In this document: positions 8,804 through 16,491 of the stretch, piece by piece
How the letters are laid out: each line of letters begins with the position of its first letter
Position numbering within the stretch: position 1 is the first letter of the stretch
NCBI GenBank assembly: GCA_025450405.1
Contig: JANWHL010000085.1
Coordinates: 1-33,797 of the forward strand
Length of the DNA stretch: 33,797 bases
Direction of reading: 5' to 3'
From: Ktedonobacterales bacterium
Lineage (GTDB): Bacteria; Chloroflexota; Ktedonobacteria; Ktedonobacterales; JADMIN01
The notes under the pieces: model-generated
The model's database searches: none
Told to the model about the DNA's origin: nothing
What the model saw: the letters and a program-made list of their open reading frames with translations, nothing else
Program-made: the position numbers and the translations under genes

Positions 8804-8831
8804 GGCCGCGCCGCCGTGCGGCGGCGCGGCC
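8804..8831. terminator. Perfect 12-bp GC hairpin between two genes
   Basis: GGCCGCGCCGCC (8804-8815), loop GTGC, then the exact reverse complement (8820-8831). It starts eight bases after the ABM gene stop and ends just before the ribosome-binding site of the DinB-like gene. No T-run follows, so it may attenuate, protect the upstream message from decay, or terminate without a U-tract. Confidence 0.6.
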
Positions 8832-8854
8832 CATCGCTGGCCAGGAGGACGACA

Positions 8855-9403
8855 ATGACGACGCCATCAGTGGAATCGCCCGAGCCCGCGCGCACCCTCG
8901 CCGCCTTTGACGCGGCGCGCGACACGTTTCTGGCGGCGTTCGCCCAGACACCCGACGCCGCGCTCGCCTACGTGCCGCCGGGCGACGAGTACGCCCTCGG
9001 CGCGCTGCTCCAGCATCTGTGCGATCCCATCGATCGCTACCTTGACGTGTACGACCGCATCCGACGCGCCGGCTACGGAGCGGTGGATCTCGCCGCCGAT
9101 CCGGAGTACGCGACGAACGAAGCGGCGCGCCACGCGGCCGTTGTCGCCGCGCGGCCGACGGGCGCCGACCGTCCGCGCCTGCTGGCCGCGCTTCACGACG
9201 CCCACCAGCGCGTACGAGGCACCTTCGGCGAGCTCGACGCCGCGACCTTCGCGCGCCAGGCCCCCGTCACCTACGCCGCCGGCACCGCGCCGTATCCCAC
9301 CGGCGCGCGCGACATCGTGGGCTGGCTCGCCGACCACTACGACGAGCACACCGCCCAGGTGGCCAGCATGCTCACCGGCTGGGACCACGAGTCGTCATTG
9401 TGA
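8855..9403 (+). CDS. DinB-like four-helix-bundle protein
   Basis: ATG 8855 with AGGAGG six bases upstream gives 182 residues. Four predicted helices and three His-bearing segments match the DinB/YfiT metal-binding superfamily: LLQHLCDPIDRYL, ALHDAHQRVRG and the C-terminal LADHYDEHTAQV. Members bind a divalent metal and include thiol-dependent transferases for bacillithiol or mycothiol as well as damage-induced proteins with no known reaction. Which of these applies here is not visible. It sits between the ABM-like and SnoaL-like genes on the same strand and is probably co-transcribed, subject to the hairpin upstream. Confidence 0.75.
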   Translation: MTTPSVESPEPARTLAAFDAARDTFLAAFAQTPDAALAYVPPGDEYALGALLQHLCDPIDRYLDVYDRIRRAGYGAVDLAADPEYATNEAARHAAVVAARPTGADRPRLLAALHDAHQRVRGTFGELDAATFARQAPVTYAAGTAPYPTGARDIVGWLADHYDEHTAQVASMLTGWDHESSL

Positions 9404-9525
9404 TCCGCCCGCGGCCACGTGCCCTGGCGCGCCCGTCGCGTCGCGTTACCCGCGCCGTTCACGGCCCTCGCCCGCCAATCACCATCCGCGCCCAGCGGCG
9501 GACGCGCACTCCGAGGAGCATCCCC

Positions 9526-9930
9526 ATGCCTCAGCCTGACACCGACATCTCGCGCCCGCCCGCTCCCACGCGGGACGCCCAGGCGCGGGCGACACTGACC
9601 GCCGTGGAGCGCTTCAACGACGCGATGAATCACCACGACGTCGACGCGGCCATGGCGCTCATGACCGACGATTGTCTGTTCGAGAATACGTCGCCCGCGC
9701 CTGATGGTACGCCCTTCCGGGGCCAGGTGGCAGTGCGCGCCTATTGGGCGGAGCTCTTCCGGTCAACCCCTGACGCGCACTTCGAGGCGGAGGAGGTGTT
9801 CGCCACCGGCGATCGCTGCACGGTGCGCTGGCGCTATTCCTTCAACGGCACCAGGCATGTGCGTGGCGTGGATGTGATCCGGGTCCGCGACGGCAAGATC
9901 GCGGAGAAACTGGCTTACGTGAAGGGGTAA
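9526..9930 (+). CDS. SnoaL/NTF2-like protein
   Basis: ATG 9526 with GAGGAG seven bases upstream gives 134 residues. After a Pro-rich 20-residue lead it shows the cone-shaped NTF2 fold: helix VERFNDAMNHHDVDAAMALM, then TDDCLFENTSP, RGQVAVRAYWAELFRS, and three antiparallel strands (HFEAEEVFATGDRCTVRW, VDVIRVRDGKIAEKL). The ending DGKIAEKLAYV is typical of SnoaL-like polyketide-cyclase relatives and ketosteroid-isomerase-like proteins. The reaction cannot be assigned. It is followed 80 bases later by the flavoprotein gene. Confidence 0.8.
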   Translation: MPQPDTDISRPPAPTRDAQARATLTAVERFNDAMNHHDVDAAMALMTDDCLFENTSPAPDGTPFRGQVAVRAYWAELFRSTPDAHFEAEEVFATGDRCTVRWRYSFNGTRHVRGVDVIRVRDGKIAEKLAYVKG

Positions 9931-9970
9931 TACGAGCGTGACGCACACGCGACGATAACATCTAGGCCCC

Positions 9971-10000
9971 GCCTCCAGGGGCGGAGGCTGGCAGAAAGGG
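9971..10000. repeat. Intergenic hairpin and second copy of a dispersed 26-28-base sequence
   Basis: GCCTCC-AGGGGC-GGAGGC forms a six-pair stem at 9971-9988. The stretch 9975-10000 (CCAGGGGCGGAGGC..., ending GCAGAAAGGG) closely matches 2740-2767 in the hisS upstream region, differing by one substitution and a two-base gap. Both copies end at the same AAAGGG, which here lies just upstream of the flavoprotein start. Confidence 0.6.
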
Positions 10001-10010
10001 AAGAGCAACC

Positions 10011-11450
10011 ATGTCAGTAGCGGAACGCGGTGCGCAACCCAGCGGCGGCACGGCCGTCGCGGGTCTCGACCAATCGAAAGTCGCCACCTTCAAGACCAGT
10101 CTGCGCGGCGAGTTGATCCAGCGCGGCGATGAGGGTTACGACGCCGCGCGCAAAGTCTACAACGGGATGATCGACAAGCACCCGGCCATGATCGCGCGCT
10201 GCGCCGACGTGGCCGATGTCATTGCGGCGGTCAACTTTGGCCGTGAGAACAACCTCCTCGTGTCCATTCGGGGCGGCGGCCACAACGCCGCGGGCCTGGG
10301 TATCTGCGATGATGGCGTGGTCATCGATCTCGCGCGGATCCACTACACCCGCGTCGATCCCGACGCGAAGACTGTCGAGGTTGGGGGCGGCACCACCTGG
10401 GGCGATGTCGACCATGCCACGCACGCCTATGGCCTGGCCGTCCCCAGCGGCATCATCTCCACGACCGGCGTGGGCGGGCTCACGTTGGGCGGGGGCCTGG
10501 GCTACCTGAGTCGTAAGTGCGGCCTCACCATCGACAACCTCATCGCCGCCGACGTCGTGCTGGCCGATGGCCGCGTGGTGCGGGCCGACGAGCGCCAGCA
10601 CCCCGATCTCTTCTGGGCGCTCCGTGGTGGTGGGGGCAACTTCGGCGTTGTCACGTCCTTTGTCTACAGGGCCCATCCGATCCACACCGACTATGCCGGC
10701 CCCATGTTATGGGAAATGGACCAGGCCCCCGAGGTCATGCGCTGGTATCGCGACTTCATCGCTCAGGCGCCGGATGACCTCAACGGGTTCTTCGCATTTC
10801 TGGTCGTGCCGCCGGGCCCGCCATTCCCCGAACATCTCCACAAGAAGACCATGTGCGGCGTGGTGTGGTGCTACACCGGCCCGATGGAGCGGGCGGAGGA
10901 CACGTTCAAACCAATTCGCGGCTTCCTCAAGCCCGCGCTGGACCTGGTCGGACCAATCCCGCATCCTGCCCTGCAGAGCATGTTCGATGCGCTCTACGCG
11001 CCCGGAGACCAGTGGTACTGGAAGGCGGACTTCGTGGACGAGCTGAGCGATGAGGCTATCCAGCGCCACGTGAAGCACGGTTCCCAGCTTCCGACCATGC
11101 AATCGACCATGCACCTCTATCCGATTAATGGCGCGGTGCATCGGGTGGGCAAGAACGACACCGCGTGGAGCTACCGGGAATCCACCTGGGCAGAGGTCAT
11201 CGTGGGTGTCGATCCCGACCCGGCGCAAAAGGACCGGCTCACCGCCTGGGCGAGAGCGTACTGGGAGGATCTGCATCCCCTATCGGCGGGCGGCGCGTAC
11301 GTGAACTTCATGATGGACGAAGGGGAGGAGCGCGTCAAAGCCAGCTATCGCGATAATTATGACCGCCTGGTGAGCGTGAAGACCCGGTACGATCCGAGCA
11401 ATTTCTTCCGCGTCAACCAGAATATCCAGCCGCCGGCGGCGGGCGCCTAG
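10011..11450 (+). CDS. FAD-linked oxidoreductase, PCMH/berberine-bridge type
   Basis: A 479-residue flavoprotein oxidase. The FAD-binding PCMH domain fills residues 55-235. RGGGHNAAG places His91 where this family attaches FAD covalently, and VGGGTTWGDVDHATHAYGLA, STTGVGGLTLGGGLGYLSRK and GGGGNFGVVTSF follow. The C-terminus carries the BBE segment (YVNFMM, NYDRLVSVKTRYDPSNFF, NQNI). The second covalent attachment Cys of bicovalent members (CPTVG) is replaced by ISTTG, so a single His link is expected. Such enzymes oxidise sugars, alkaloids or polyketides with oxygen, making hydrogen peroxide; the substrate here is unknown. No signal peptide is seen. Last gene of the 8503-11450 series; it converges on the minus-strand dehydrogenase 34 bases later. 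Confidence 0.9.
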   Translation: MSVAERGAQPSGGTAVAGLDQSKVATFKTSLRGELIQRGDEGYDAARKVYNGMIDKHPAMIARCADVADVIAAVNFGRENNLLVSIRGGGHNAAGLGICDDGVVIDLARIHYTRVDPDAKTVEVGGGTTWGDVDHATHAYGLAVPSGIISTTGVGGLTLGGGLGYLSRKCGLTIDNLIAADVVLADGRVVRADERQHPDLFWALRGGGGNFGVVTSFVYRAHPIHTDYAGPMLWEMDQAPEVMRWYRDFIAQAPDDLNGFFAFLVVPPGPPFPEHLHKKTMCGVVWCYTGPMERAEDTFKPIRGFLKPALDLVGPIPHPALQSMFDALYAPGDQWYWKADFVDELSDEAIQRHVKHGSQLPTMQSTMHLYPINGAVHRVGKNDTAWSYRESTWAEVIVGVDPDPAQKDRLTAWARAYWEDLHPLSAGGAYVNFMMDEGEERVKASYRDNYDRLVSVKTRYDPSNFFRVNQNIQPPAAGA

Positions 11451-11484
11451 GCCTAGACGTTACGAGGCAACCAGGGCGCGATCA

Positions 11485-13002
11485 TTAGGGCACGCGGCTG
11501 GGGACTTCCGCGGGCTCGGACGGCGCCGCGAGCGGGAGCAGATCGCCCAGCCCCCAGGTGCGGCGGGTGCTCAACGCCCCGTGGAGCGCCATCTGGGCCG
11601 CGTAGTAGCCGCACATCCCGTGGACCGCGGCGCCCGGCGGTGTGGAGGAGGAGCAGAGATAGAGACCCGGCACGGGCGTCGCGTAGGGAATGGGCGAGAT
11701 GGTGGGGCGGGTGAAGAGCTGCCAGAAATCGCTCACCCCGCCGGAGATGTCGCCGCCGATGTAGTTCGGGTTATATGCCTGCATCTCGACGGCGTTCATG
11801 GTATGGCGCGCGAGGATACGGTCGCGGAAGCCGGGAGCGAAGCGCTCGATCTGCGCCTCGATGCGAGTGGTCATGTCGGCCGTGGACCCGCTCGGAACGT
11901 GGCAATAGGCCCAGACGGTCTGGGTACCGTCGGGTGCGCGCGTGGGGTCGAAGAGGCTCTGCTGGGCGAGCAGCACGTATGGCCGGTCGGGCTCCTCACC
12001 GCGCCAGACGGTCCGTTCGCCAGCGGCCATCTCGCGCAGCGTGCCGCCCAGGTGGACGGTGCCCGCGCGCGCGCAGTCCGTCGCCGCCCAGGGGATCGGC
12101 CCATTGATCGCAAGGTCGAGCTTGAAGACGCCGGGACCATAGCGGAAGCGCCCCAGCCGGCCCGCGAAGCCGGCGGGCAGACGGTCGCCCGCCATCTGGA
12201 GCAGCTGGCGCGGGGTCACGTCGCAGAGAACGGCGCGGGCGGGCGGCAGCTCGCTCAGCGAGCCAATCTCGGTCCCGGTCACGATTGTCCCGCCCAGCTC
12301 GCGCAGATAGGCCGCCAGGGCGGCCACAATGGCCTGCGACCCGCCGCGGGCCATGGGCCAGCCAACGGCGTGACCGAGCAAGGCCAGCATGACGCCGAAT
12401 GAGGCGCTGGGGGGCTGTTCGAGCGGGAGCATGGCATGGGCGCTGATGCCGGCCAGCAGGGCACGGGCGGGCTCGTCGCGGAAACGTGCCTCGGCCAGGC
12501 CGCGCGCTGAGCGCACCGCCGATAGGCCGAAGCGACTGAGCGCGAAGGGATGGAACGCCAGCGCGGGGCGGATCGGCCCGAGAAACGCGCGGATGATGGT
12601 CTCCCAATCGCGAACGAACGGGCCCATGAGGCGCTGATAGGCGGGCCCATCCGCGCCCAGCCCGGCGGCCGTCGCCGCCACGGAGCGCTCCAGCACGGCC
12701 GCGGTGCCGTCGTCGAAGGGGTGCGCCAGGGGGGCCGGCGGCTGGATCCACTCCAGGCCGTAGCGCTCCAGCGGCAGGGTTCGGAAGAAGGGCGACCCCG
12801 CGCCCATGGGATGGATGGCGGAGCAGACATCGTGCGTGACACCCGGGAGGGTGAGCTCCGCGGACCGGCACCCGCCGCCGATGGTCGGCTTTGCCTCGTA
12901 GACGACCACCGAATGACCCGCGCGGGCCAGGGTGACCGCCGCCGCCAGGCCATTCGGTCCGGAGCCGACGACGACGGCGTCGTAGCCACTGCGTGCGGCC
13001 AT
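11485..13002 (-). CDS. Phytoene-dehydrogenase-like FAD oxidoreductase
   Basis: ATG 13002 with GAAGAG close upstream gives 505 residues. The N-terminal dinucleotide fold is clear (YDAVVVGSGPNGLAAAV, then VVYEAKPTIGGGCRSAEL), as is the C-terminal FAD-contact segment (YLCSSSTPPGAAVHGMCGYY). Overall it belongs to the CrtI/amine-oxidase-like NAD(P)/FAD superfamily, in the soluble branch (COG1233) that often has no carotenoid role. No phytoene synthase or other carotenoid gene is in the window. It is the last gene of the minus-strand series that begins with the phosphatase/kinase fusion, 43 bases after the 270-residue protein, so co-transcription is likely. The true substrate is unknown. Confidence 0.82.
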   Translation of the reverse strand: MAARSGYDAVVVGSGPNGLAAAVTLARAGHSVVVYEAKPTIGGGCRSAELTLPGVTHDVCSAIHPMGAGSPFFRTLPLERYGLEWIQPPAPLAHPFDDGTAAVLERSVAATAAGLGADGPAYQRLMGPFVRDWETIIRAFLGPIRPALAFHPFALSRFGLSAVRSARGLAEARFRDEPARALLAGISAHAMLPLEQPPSASFGVMLALLGHAVGWPMARGGSQAIVAALAAYLRELGGTIVTGTEIGSLSELPPARAVLCDVTPRQLLQMAGDRLPAGFAGRLGRFRYGPGVFKLDLAINGPIPWAATDCARAGTVHLGGTLREMAAGERTVWRGEEPDRPYVLLAQQSLFDPTRAPDGTQTVWAYCHVPSGSTADMTTRIEAQIERFAPGFRDRILARHTMNAVEMQAYNPNYIGGDISGGVSDFWQLFTRPTISPIPYATPVPGLYLCSSSTPPGAAVHGMCGYYAAQMALHGALSTRRTWGLGDLLPLAAPSEPAEVPSRVP

Positions 13003-13045
13003 GCGCTCTTCGCGTCCTTTCACGTGAGGAGACCTCTGGGACGAT

Positions 13046-13858
13046 CTATCGTGCCGGCGCGCGGCGGCGAGTGAGCCAGCGCACCGGAGCCGCCAGCACA
13101 TACAGCATTGTGCGCACGGCGGAGTTCATCCAGATATTACGCGCCTCGCGCCACTGCACGTGCTTGTCCACGCACACACGCTCCATGACGACTGGCTCTT
13201 TCACGCCAAAATAGGCGGCCAACGAGCGCAGCGTGTGCTCCCAGAAGCGGTCCTCCTGGCGGTGCCCACCGCCAAACCGGAGCCCCAACTCATAGATGGG
13301 GTCGTTGGCGCGCATCAGCACCTGGGCCTGGGCAACCGTGACCCCGTCGCTGGGATCGACAAAGCTGCTGAAGGTGATCCAGCCCGCGAACACATGGCCC
13401 TGCGGAGTCATCAGGGTGAACGACTCGTCGTCGGCGTAGAGCACGAGCACACCCGTGGAGAGCGGCATGCCCGAGACGGTGATGTTGAGCACGGCGGTTT
13501 CGCCCGGCGCGATGCCGGTGAGCGGACCATAGAAGCGATTGCGCGGGGGCCAGAATTCGGCGAAGTGTTCTTTCCACGCGCGGACGACGGTGAGGGGGTC
13601 CACGTTGGCGCCGACCAGGCGAATGCGGTAGGTCTTCTGCCACATCTGGCCGAAGCCCTGCAGCGGGCCGACGATGCGCCGGCCATTGACGTTGATGGTG
13701 ATGGCCCCTTCGGGGGCTTCGGCGATGCGCAGGGTGGTCACGCCGCGGGCCCAGTTGGCGGCGTCGCGCGGGAGCGCGGCGTCCGCCGGCGGCGTGTCGC
13801 CGGTCGCGGGGGCATCCACTTGCGCGTCGTCCGCGGGCGTGGGAGCGGGAGTAGACAT
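13046..13858 (-). CDS. Uncharacterised 270-residue protein
   Basis: ATG 13858 with GGAGGA eight bases upstream. The first 45 residues are Pro/Ala/Asp-rich and look disordered. The rest is a globular beta-rich domain with striking aromatic motifs: GPLQGFGQMWQKTYRIRL, WKEHFAEFWPPRNRFYGPL, SGMPLSTGVLVLYADDESF, TPQGHVFAGWITFSSF, and GGGHRQEDRFWEHTL. The run 'TPQGHVFAGWITF' plus the closing helix faintly recalls DUF1990/SRPBCC lipid-binding folds, but I would not assign it. A basic C-terminal helix (TMLYVLAAPVRWLTRRR) may touch membrane. Its start lies inside the frame of the preceding STAS gene, and the flavoprotein follows at once, so it may be the substrate-handling partner of that enzyme. Confidence 0.68.
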   Translation of the reverse strand: MSTPAPTPADDAQVDAPATGDTPPADAALPRDAANWARGVTTLRIAEAPEGAITINVNGRRIVGPLQGFGQMWQKTYRIRLVGANVDPLTVVRAWKEHFAEFWPPRNRFYGPLTGIAPGETAVLNITVSGMPLSTGVLVLYADDESFTLMTPQGHVFAGWITFSSFVDPSDGVTVAQAQVLMRANDPIYELGLRFGGGHRQEDRFWEHTLRSLAAYFGVKEPVVMERVCVDKHVQWREARNIWMNSAVRTMLYVLAAPVRWLTRRRAPAR

Positions 13859-14343
13859 GGCGGGATTCCTCCTGGGAACCGAGGCCGAATCGAGACTAAT
13901 GAGGGCGTGATGAACCACGACCGCTCTGGAGGGCGGCCGCGCGCGACGGTGGCGGGGTGCGGGGCCATGTGGTCCGGGGGGAACTCGGCAACACCAGCGG
14001 CGGCCAACGCCGCGCTTTCGGTCGCGTAGATGCCGATGGCCTCGTTCAGGCGCGTGAGCTCGAAGATGTGCTGGTAGTGGTCGCTCAGGCCAAAAGCCAG
14101 CATGCGCTGCTTCTGCCGGTTGATGCGGATGAGCAACGTCACGAGCAGGCCGATCCCGCTACTGTTCATGTACTGGAGCCCGCTGAAGTTGAGGATGATC
14201 GCGCGCACGCCGGGGCCGCTGACCTGGGCGTACGCATCCATCAGGATGGCTTCAGCGGCGGCGGTGAGATCGCCCTGAATGTCGATGATGCCGCAGGTCG
14301 GGCTGACGCGGCGGACGGACATCCGCAAAGGGGCGTCGGGCAT
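13738..14343 (-). CDS. STAS-domain anti-sigma-factor antagonist with run-on C-terminus
   Basis: ATG 14343 with GAGGAGG upstream. Residues 5-125 form a STAS domain with the phosphoacceptor loop YMNSSGIGLL (Ser61, with Asn in place of the usual Asp before it) and a KQRMLAFGLSDHYQHIF strand/helix. In partner switching, such a protein binds an anti-sigma-type kinase, is phosphorylated on that Ser and released, and is reset by a PP2C phosphatase. Beyond about residue 135 the frame is Arg/Pro-rich shadow-like sequence, running 121 bases into the next gene before a TGA. The natural stop seems to have been lost, or a frameshift is present. The protein is otherwise a close cousin of the STAS protein encoded just upstream. 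Confidence 0.78.
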   Translation of the reverse strand: MPDAPLRMSVRRVSPTCGIIDIQGDLTAAAEAILMDAYAQVSGPGVRAIILNFSGLQYMNSSGIGLLVTLLIRINRQKQRMLAFGLSDHYQHIFELTRLNEAIGIYATESAALAAAGVAEFPPDHMAPHPATVARGRPPERSWFITPSLVSIRPRFPGGIPPCLLPLPRPRTTRKWMPPRPATRRRRTPRSRATPPTGPAA

Positions 14344-14360
14344 GGGGAACCTCCTCGGTA

Positions 14361-14412
14361 CACTGGGCGGATTCACTGGGCGGATTCACTGGGCGGATTC
14401 ACTGGGCGGATT
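14361..14412. repeat. Perfect 13-bp tandem repeat, four copies
   Basis: CACTGGGCGGATT is repeated exactly four times (14361-14373, 14374-14386, 14387-14399, 14400-14412). On the transcribed strand it fills the whole gap between the stop of the first STAS gene and the ribosome-binding site of the second. A period of 13 is not a codon multiple, so it is not a coding repeat. Confidence 0.95.
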
Positions 14413-14414
14413 GA

Positions 14415-14771
14415 CTACGCCGACTTCGCGCTGGCCAGGGCAAGCTCTTCATCCGGGAAGATGCTCATGAAGTCGGTCAGGCGGGTGATGCGGAAGATCT
14501 CGACATAGTGGTCGCTCAAGCCGAACGCCAGCAGAGCGCGGTTGGATTTGCGCGCCCGGACCAGCAGGCCGACGATCAGCGCGATGCCCGAGCTGTTGAT
14601 GTAGTCCACGTCGTGGAAATTGAGCGCGATGGGCCGCGGTCCGCACGCCTCCGCGCGCGCGTATGCCGCCCCCAGGGTTTCGTCGGACGCGGATGAGATG
14701 TCGCCATGGAGGTCCACAACCGTCGCGATGGGACCGCAGCGCACGTCGGCCTCAAGATGCCTCGCCGTCAC
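14415..14771 (-). CDS. STAS-domain anti-sigma-factor antagonist
   Basis: A 118-residue single-domain STAS protein of the SpoIIAA/RsbV type. The loop YINSSGIALIV carries the expected phosphoacceptor Ser60, with Asn instead of the common Asp before it; IATVVDLHGDIS is the opening strand pair and NRALLAFGLSDHYVEIFRIT the C-terminal core. It starts 20 bases inside the end of the phosphatase/kinase gene, so translation is probably coupled and the two proteins made in step. The fused kinase is the obvious partner that phosphorylates it, and the phosphatase half of that protein, or a homologue, the one that resets it. Confidence 0.9.
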   Translation of the reverse strand: MTARHLEADVRCGPIATVVDLHGDISSASDETLGAAYARAEACGPRPIALNFHDVDYINSSGIALIVGLLVRARKSNRALLAFGLSDHYVEIFRITRLTDFMSIFPDEELALASAKSA

Positions 14772-16491
14772 GGGGTCCTCCTTCCAGGCGCATGATCAGC
14801 TCGATGGTGTGGTGCGTCTCGTCACTGGTGACACGCATTTCGTCCACCAGATTCTGGATCAGGAACAACCCCCACCCGCGCGGAGTCTGGCGCTCGGCCA
14901 GCTTGGCTTCGAGATCGGGCGTTTGCGGAGTGGGGATGGGTCGATTGCCGCCCTGGTCGCGGATGCGCACCATCACCGCGCGGTCGCTGCGCAGTACTTC
15001 GATGTAGACGGGTAACTCAGCCGTATAGCCGTTGCCATGCTCCATGGCGTTCATCGTGGCCTCGGCCACCGCCGTCTTCAGATGCTCCAGCTGCTTGGGT
15101 GTCAGGCCAAGCGGGCGCAACACTTCGGCTACCTGGTCCATGGCATCGCGCTCATTGCCGGGTTCGCTCGGCAGGCTAAATGTGGCCAGGGTGCTCCAGT
15201 CTTCGTCCGCCACCGGGGCGGCCGTCTCCGGCGCGGTGGGCGCATTGGGCGCCTCCGGCGTGTCGGGCGCGGGCTCCGCCAGCGCGATCGGCGCCGCCAG
15301 ACTGGCCGAGCGGGACGCGCCGGGCGCCGCGTCGGCGGCGGAGTTGAGGCTCGCACGCCGTAACGTGACGAATGTCACATCGTCCTCCTGTTCCCAACCC
15401 GGACCGGTGAACTCGCCCAACTGGTCCAGGAGCGCATCGATCAGCATCTTGCCGCCCTCGTGGCTGGCAACGAATGCCGCGAGTCGCGGGAAGCCAAACA
15501 TCTCGCCGGTGGGGCTATGCGCCTCCACCAGGCCATCGCTGTGGAAGAGAATACTATCGCCAGCCGCCAGGATGAGCGCGTTTTCCTCGTACGCCATGCC
15601 TGGCATGAGCCCCAGCGGCATCCCGCGGGCTTGCAGCTCTTCGGCGCCGTCGTCGTGGCGCCGATACGGCAGGTCATGGCCGGCGTTCGCGAAGACCAGG
15701 CGGCCAGACGTGGGGTCGAGCAGCCCGTAGAAGCAGGTGACGAACATCTTGGCCGGGATGTCGGGGCAGAGGAGGTTATTGGCACGCTCCAGCACCGCGC
15801 CAGGCGACGTGTTCTCCTGAGCGGCGGCGCGCAGGATGCTGCGGGTGGTGGCCATCACCAGCGCGGCGGGCACGCCTTTGTCCGTGACATCGCCAATGAC
15901 GATGCCCAGCCGGCCATCGGGGAAGGCGAGGAAGTCATAGAAGTCGCCACCAACCGCTCGAGCCGCCTGGTAGTACGCCGCGAACTCCCAGCCGGCGATA
16001 TCGGGCAGTTCTTTCGGCAGCAGCGTTTGCTGGATCAACCGCGCGACGCGCAGCTCTTGCTCCAGACGTTCGCGCGCTCGGATCTCCATCTGCTGTTCGC
16101 GCACCAGCTGGGCCACGCGCAATGCTGGCGCGGCCTGCGTGGCGAGGTCGTTGAGGAGGCCACGGTCATACGTCGAATAGTCCTGCTCGCTCAGCCGCGG
16201 CCCGAGATTCAGCAGCCCGACAAGCTCGCCCTGGCTGACCAGCGGCACGACCAGCCGTACCCCCGCGGCCCGCAACTGGGTGAGCGCGGGCGAGTCGAGG
16301 TGGATCTTGTCGATCTCCACCGCGCCCGGCGCGCTCAAAAAGTAGGGGATGAGCGGATCGTTGGGCGCGATCTCGACGGGTGGGGACTCGCCGCCGCGCA
16401 CGCCGTGGCTTGTAGGCTTCCGGGCGACCACTTCGTCGCGCTGTCCCCGAGGTTTCAACCCGAGCCGGAGGCTTTCAAAGAAGCTGGCCAT
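14752..16491 (-). CDS. GAF / PP2C (SpoIIE) phosphatase fused to an anti-sigma-type HATPase kinase
   Basis: ATG 16491 with GGAG upstream gives 579 residues. Residues 40-135 look like a shortened GAF sensor (LRAAGVRLVVPLVSQGELVG), then a coiled linker (REQQMEIRARERLEQELRVA). The PP2C/SpoIIE domain spans about 155-385, with metal-binding acids in VGGDFYDF, GDVTDKG, FHSDGLVEA and EQEDDVTF. After an Ala/Pro-rich linker, residues 440-575 form a GHKL kinase of the RsbW/SpoIIAB kind: N-box AVAEATMNAMEHGNG, G1 VRIRDQGGN, G2 RGWGLFLIQNLVDEM. So one chain holds both the activity that phosphorylates a STAS protein and the one that dephosphorylates it. No transmembrane segment is present. Two STAS genes follow directly. 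No sigma factor is seen nearby, so the output may be a sigma factor elsewhere or another effector. Confidence 0.9.
   Translation of the reverse strand: MASFFESLRLGLKPRGQRDEVVARKPTSHGVRGGESPPVEIAPNDPLIPYFLSAPGAVEIDKIHLDSPALTQLRAAGVRLVVPLVSQGELVGLLNLGPRLSEQDYSTYDRGLLNDLATQAAPALRVAQLVREQQMEIRARERLEQELRVARLIQQTLLPKELPDIAGWEFAAYYQAARAVGGDFYDFLAFPDGRLGIVIGDVTDKGVPAALVMATTRSILRAAAQENTSPGAVLERANNLLCPDIPAKMFVTCFYGLLDPTSGRLVFANAGHDLPYRRHDDGAEELQARGMPLGLMPGMAYEENALILAAGDSILFHSDGLVEAHSPTGEMFGFPRLAAFVASHEGGKMLIDALLDQLGEFTGPGWEQEDDVTFVTLRRASLNSAADAAPGASRSASLAAPIALAEPAPDTPEAPNAPTAPETAAPVADEDWSTLATFSLPSEPGNERDAMDQVAEVLRPLGLTPKQLEHLKTAVAEATMNAMEHGNGYTAELPVYIEVLRSDRAVMVRIRDQGGNRPIPTPQTPDLEAKLAERQTPRGWGLFLIQNLVDEMRVTSDETHHTIELIMRLEGGPRDGEAS

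Noticed and set aside
8503-11450. Polyketide-type biosynthetic gene cluster
   Set aside because: ABM, SnoaL and berberine-bridge enzymes are present, but no synthase, carrier protein or assembly-line enzyme is in the window.
11485-13002. Carotenoid biosynthesis gene crtI
   Set aside because: The fold is shared, but no phytoene synthase or other carotenoid gene is nearby, and this soluble subgroup often has other substrates.
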